NCBI RefSeq assembly: GCF_003585925.1
Contig: NZ_NRJH01000006.1
Coordinates: forward strand, 1-37,479
DNA: 37,479 bases
From: Psittacicella melopsittaci
GTDB taxonomy: Bacteria; Pseudomonadota; Gammaproteobacteria; Enterobacterales; Psittacicellaceae
Reading direction: 5' to 3'
The notes below the pieces were generated by a model. The model saw only the letters and a list, made by a program, of their open reading frames with translations. It did no database searches and was not told the origin of the DNA. Below are positions 35,473-37,479 of the stretch, piece by piece. The position numbers and the translations under genes were made by a program. The first letter of the stretch is position 1; each line of letters starts with the position of its first letter.

Positions 35473-36741
35473 ATGGATTTTTTTAGATATCAAGATGGTG
35501 AGCTCTATGCTGAATCAGTACCAGTAAAGCAACTGGCACAAACATACGGCACACCTTTATATATTTATTCAAAAGCAACCTTATTACGTCATGTACAAGC
35601 TTTTAAAGAAGCATTTGCAGGACGTGACGGCTTAGTATGCTATGCCGTAAAAGCTAACTCTAATTTAGCTATTTTACAATTACTTTCACAACAGAATATT
35701 GGTTTTGATATAGTTTCTGGTGGCGAACTTGCACGTGTTATTGCTGCTGGAGCAGATCCACATAAAGTAATTTTCTCTGGGGTAGGTAAAACCGAAGAAG
35801 AAATTGAAATGGCTTTAGAAGCAGGGATTTTATGTTTTAATGTAGAATCAGCAATGGAGCTAGATCGCATTAACCTTGTTGCTGGCCGTATGGGTAAAGT
35901 AGCACCAATTAGCTTCCGTATTAACCCTAATGTGGATGCTCATACTCACCCTTATATTTCTACAGGCTTAAAAGAAAACAAATTTGGTATTCCAGTAGAA
36001 AGTGCTTTAGCTGAATATCAACGTGCTGCAAAAATGGAGCACGTAGAAATTGTGGGGCTAGATTTTCATATTGGCTCACAATTAACAGAAATTTCTCCTT
36101 ACATAGATGCTATTAAAGCTCTGAAAAAACTAATTCGTCAGCTTTATGCAGCAGGCATTAAACTACATCACTTAGATATAGGTGGTGGTTTAGGAGTAAC
36201 CTACTCAGTCGAAGCTCCACCTTTACCAAACGAGCTGTTAAATGCAGCTTATGCTGAATTAGAAGATCTCTTTGATGATGTAGGTACTTTACAGGTTGTA
36301 GTTGAACCAGGGCGTTCAATTGTAGCTAATGCAGGCATCTTTGTTTACAAAGTTGAGTTTACTAAAGACAACCTTGGCAAAAAGTTTGCTATTGTAGACG
36401 CAGGTATGAATGATAATATTCGTCCAAGCTTATATGGTGCTTTTATGAATATTATTACGGTAGAAGAAAATCCTGAAGCTGACCTAGAACTTTACGATGT
36501 AGTAGGTCCTGTATGTGAAACTGGGGACTTCCAAGGGAAAAACCGTCAGTTACGCGTACGCCCAGGTGACTTCTTAGCTATGCGTGGTTCTGGTGCTTAT
36601 TGCTCGGCTATGGCTTCACAATATAACTCTCGTCCAAAATGTGCAGAAGTGCTAGTAGACGGAGATAAAGTACACGTTATTCGTGAACGTGAAACCTATG
36701 AAGATTTATGGGCAAAAGAAAAACTTCTTGAGCAAGAATAA
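35473..36741 (+). CDS. lysA: Diaminopimelate decarboxylase
   Basis: LysA removes CO2 from meso-diaminopimelate to make L-lysine, using PLP. The 422-aa protein shows the fold-III (alanine-racemase-like) features: the PLP lysine in CYAVKANSN (Lys60), FDIVSGGELARV, FSGVGKT, HTHPYISTGLKENKFG, HIGSQ (His199), the phosphate-binding GGGLG from 237, EPGRSIVANAG from 278, and CETGDF (Cys348), which supplies an active-site residue across the dimer. The N-terminus (MDFFRYQDGELYAESVPV) aligns with Pseudomonas LysA, which supports the start despite a weak ribosome binding site. It is monocistronic with its own promoter and terminator, and no lysR-type regulator is adjacent. Confidence 0.97.
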   Translation: MDFFRYQDGELYAESVPVKQLAQTYGTPLYIYSKATLLRHVQAFKEAFAGRDGLVCYAVKANSNLAILQLLSQQNIGFDIVSGGELARVIAAGADPHKVIFSGVGKTEEEIEMALEAGILCFNVESAMELDRINLVAGRMGKVAPISFRINPNVDAHTHPYISTGLKENKFGIPVESALAEYQRAAKMEHVEIVGLDFHIGSQLTEISPYIDAIKALKKLIRQLYAAGIKLHHLDIGGGLGVTYSVEAPPLPNELLNAAYAELEDLFDDVGTLQVVVEPGRSIVANAGIFVYKVEFTKDNLGKKFAIVDAGMNDNIRPSLYGAFMNIITVEENPEADLELYDVVGPVCETGDFQGKNRQLRVRPGDFLAMRGSGAYCSAMASQYNSRPKCAEVLVDGDKVHVIRERETYEDLWAKEKLLEQE

Positions 36742-36750
36742 TTGCTTAAA

Positions 36751-36787
36751 AATCCTCTAAACAAAAATGTTTAGAGGATTTTTTTTG
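36751..36787 (+). terminator. Intrinsic terminator of lysA
   Basis: A perfect 12-bp stem (aatcctctaaac / gtttagaggatt, loop aaaaat) is followed by six more T, 9 bases after the stop codon. Confidence 0.93.
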
Positions 36788-36898
36788 CATTTAAAACAGG
36801 TTGGTTTGTATTAATTTAAATAATTAACTATTTACCATTTACCAATTAATCTATATCTGGTTAATTATTAAAATTAGTGATCAACTAATAATTCAGAC

Positions 36899-36929
36899 AT
36901 AAAAAAAGAGGAAGTATCGCTTCCTCTTT
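36899..36929 (-). terminator. Minus-strand intrinsic terminator with no gene identified upstream of it
   Basis: A 10-bp stem (aaagaggaag / cttcctcttt, loop tatcg) has seven A on its left, giving a continuous T-run when read on the minus strand; the plus-strand side lacks one. It would end a leftward transcript from the right part of the window, yet no ORF of useful length lies between here and the right edge on that strand. Confidence 0.7.
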
Positions 36930-37479
36930 GTAGGTTAGAATATAAAAATTAACTTTTGCTTTGTTTGTTGTTTGGAATATGAAAAGAATAATTTTTGGAA
37001 TATTAAAAGAATAATTAATAAAGGTTTTTATATGAAAAAGTGTTACTTAATTAGCTTTGTCTAATTTTTTTTTGTTCCAAGCCCCCGAGTCTCAAGAGGG
37101 TAACGTTCAATCTACCAGAAATATGTGTTTTATAATTCTATGTTTGGATTTAGAGGTATAAGATAGATTAGGTTACAGAGTAGAATTTACGACCCAGGAA
37201 CAAGAGTATAAGATAATAGTTTTTGTTTGTGTTGTTAGAATAGATTTTAATTATTTATTAAATATTTAGATTCCTCATGTTGTATTTTTGTTGCTAATTA
37301 TTTTTACATTTAAGTTATAAGGAGCAATATTTAAAATTACAAGAAACAAATTTCTTAAAATGTTGAATTTTAATAAATGTTTTTATTGAGTTTTTACTTA
37401 ATTAAGAAAAAATGCCTAAAAAAATAAATATTTTCCTTCCTGTTAAATTACCTCTAAAAAAACTCAAAAAAATCCCAAA
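36930..37479. other. AT-rich right end with a possible structured element
   Basis: No protein gene is supported. At 37072-37203 nested complementary segments could fold: ttgttcc (37072) with ggaacaa (37197), gtaac (37100) with gttac (37172), and aatcta (37109) with tagatt (37164). The segment 37081-37100 is GC-richer than its surroundings. I do not recognise a known RNA family. A short open frame from an ATG at 37412 runs off the window without a ribosome binding site. Confidence 0.35.

Noticed and set aside
37090..37118. Minus-strand sequence agattgaacg preceded by ctgg, which recalls the start of 16S rRNA
   Set aside because: Only about ten bases match in a row, and the sequence on either side does not continue as 16S rRNA.
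37412..37479. Short Lys-rich frame from an ATG that runs off the right edge
   Set aside because: Only 22 codons are visible, the sequence is very AT-rich, and no ribosome binding site precedes it.

Overview
The window looks like chromosomal DNA from an AT-rich, host-associated gammaproteobacterium. HrpA, UvrB, ClpB, NfsA-type nitroreductase, LysA and an HMW1-type adhesin all point that way, and a Pasteurellales-like lineage is plausible. The genus is my inference; no rRNA or tRNA is present to confirm it. I see no insertion sequence, CRISPR array, phage gene, tRNA or rRNA.

Left third (1-13554, minus strand): one giant two-partner-secretion adhesin. It has an extended signal peptide, an HMW1-like TPS domain, then thousands of residues of Asn/Ser/Thr-rich beta-helix repeats packed with N-X-S/T sequons. 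An in-frame TAA at 658-660 ends the called ORF at 4298 aa, but the same frame stays open for 219 more codons to the window edge. The true (or ancestral) gene is therefore longer. No TpsB secretion partner or HMW1C glycosyltransferase lies in the window.

Middle (14510-26402, minus strand): a DJ-1/YajL-family protein, then, reading upstream, hrpA, uvrB, a RimK-like ATP-grasp ligase with a long Gln/Glu/Ala tail, and an NfsA-family nitroreductase. RimK-like, uvrB and hrpA are tightly spaced with good ribosome binding sites and form an operon behind an extended -10 promoter and a leader hairpin. HrpA carries two large low-complexity additions. UvrB has an altered beta-hairpin and no recognisable C-terminal UVR domain.

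Right part: a Fur-box-controlled TonB-dependent receptor (plus) whose leader holds a small ORF and hairpins; clpB (plus) behind an unusual array of palindromes; adenine deaminase (minus) with an attenuator-like leader hairpin; and lysA (plus). Convergent and terminal genes end at clear intrinsic terminators. The last 700 bases are AT-rich and gene-poor, but carry a strong minus-strand terminator and a possible structured element.

The most unusual features are the sequon-saturated interrupted adhesin, the divergent UvrB/extended HrpA/RimK-like operon, and several structured leaders.
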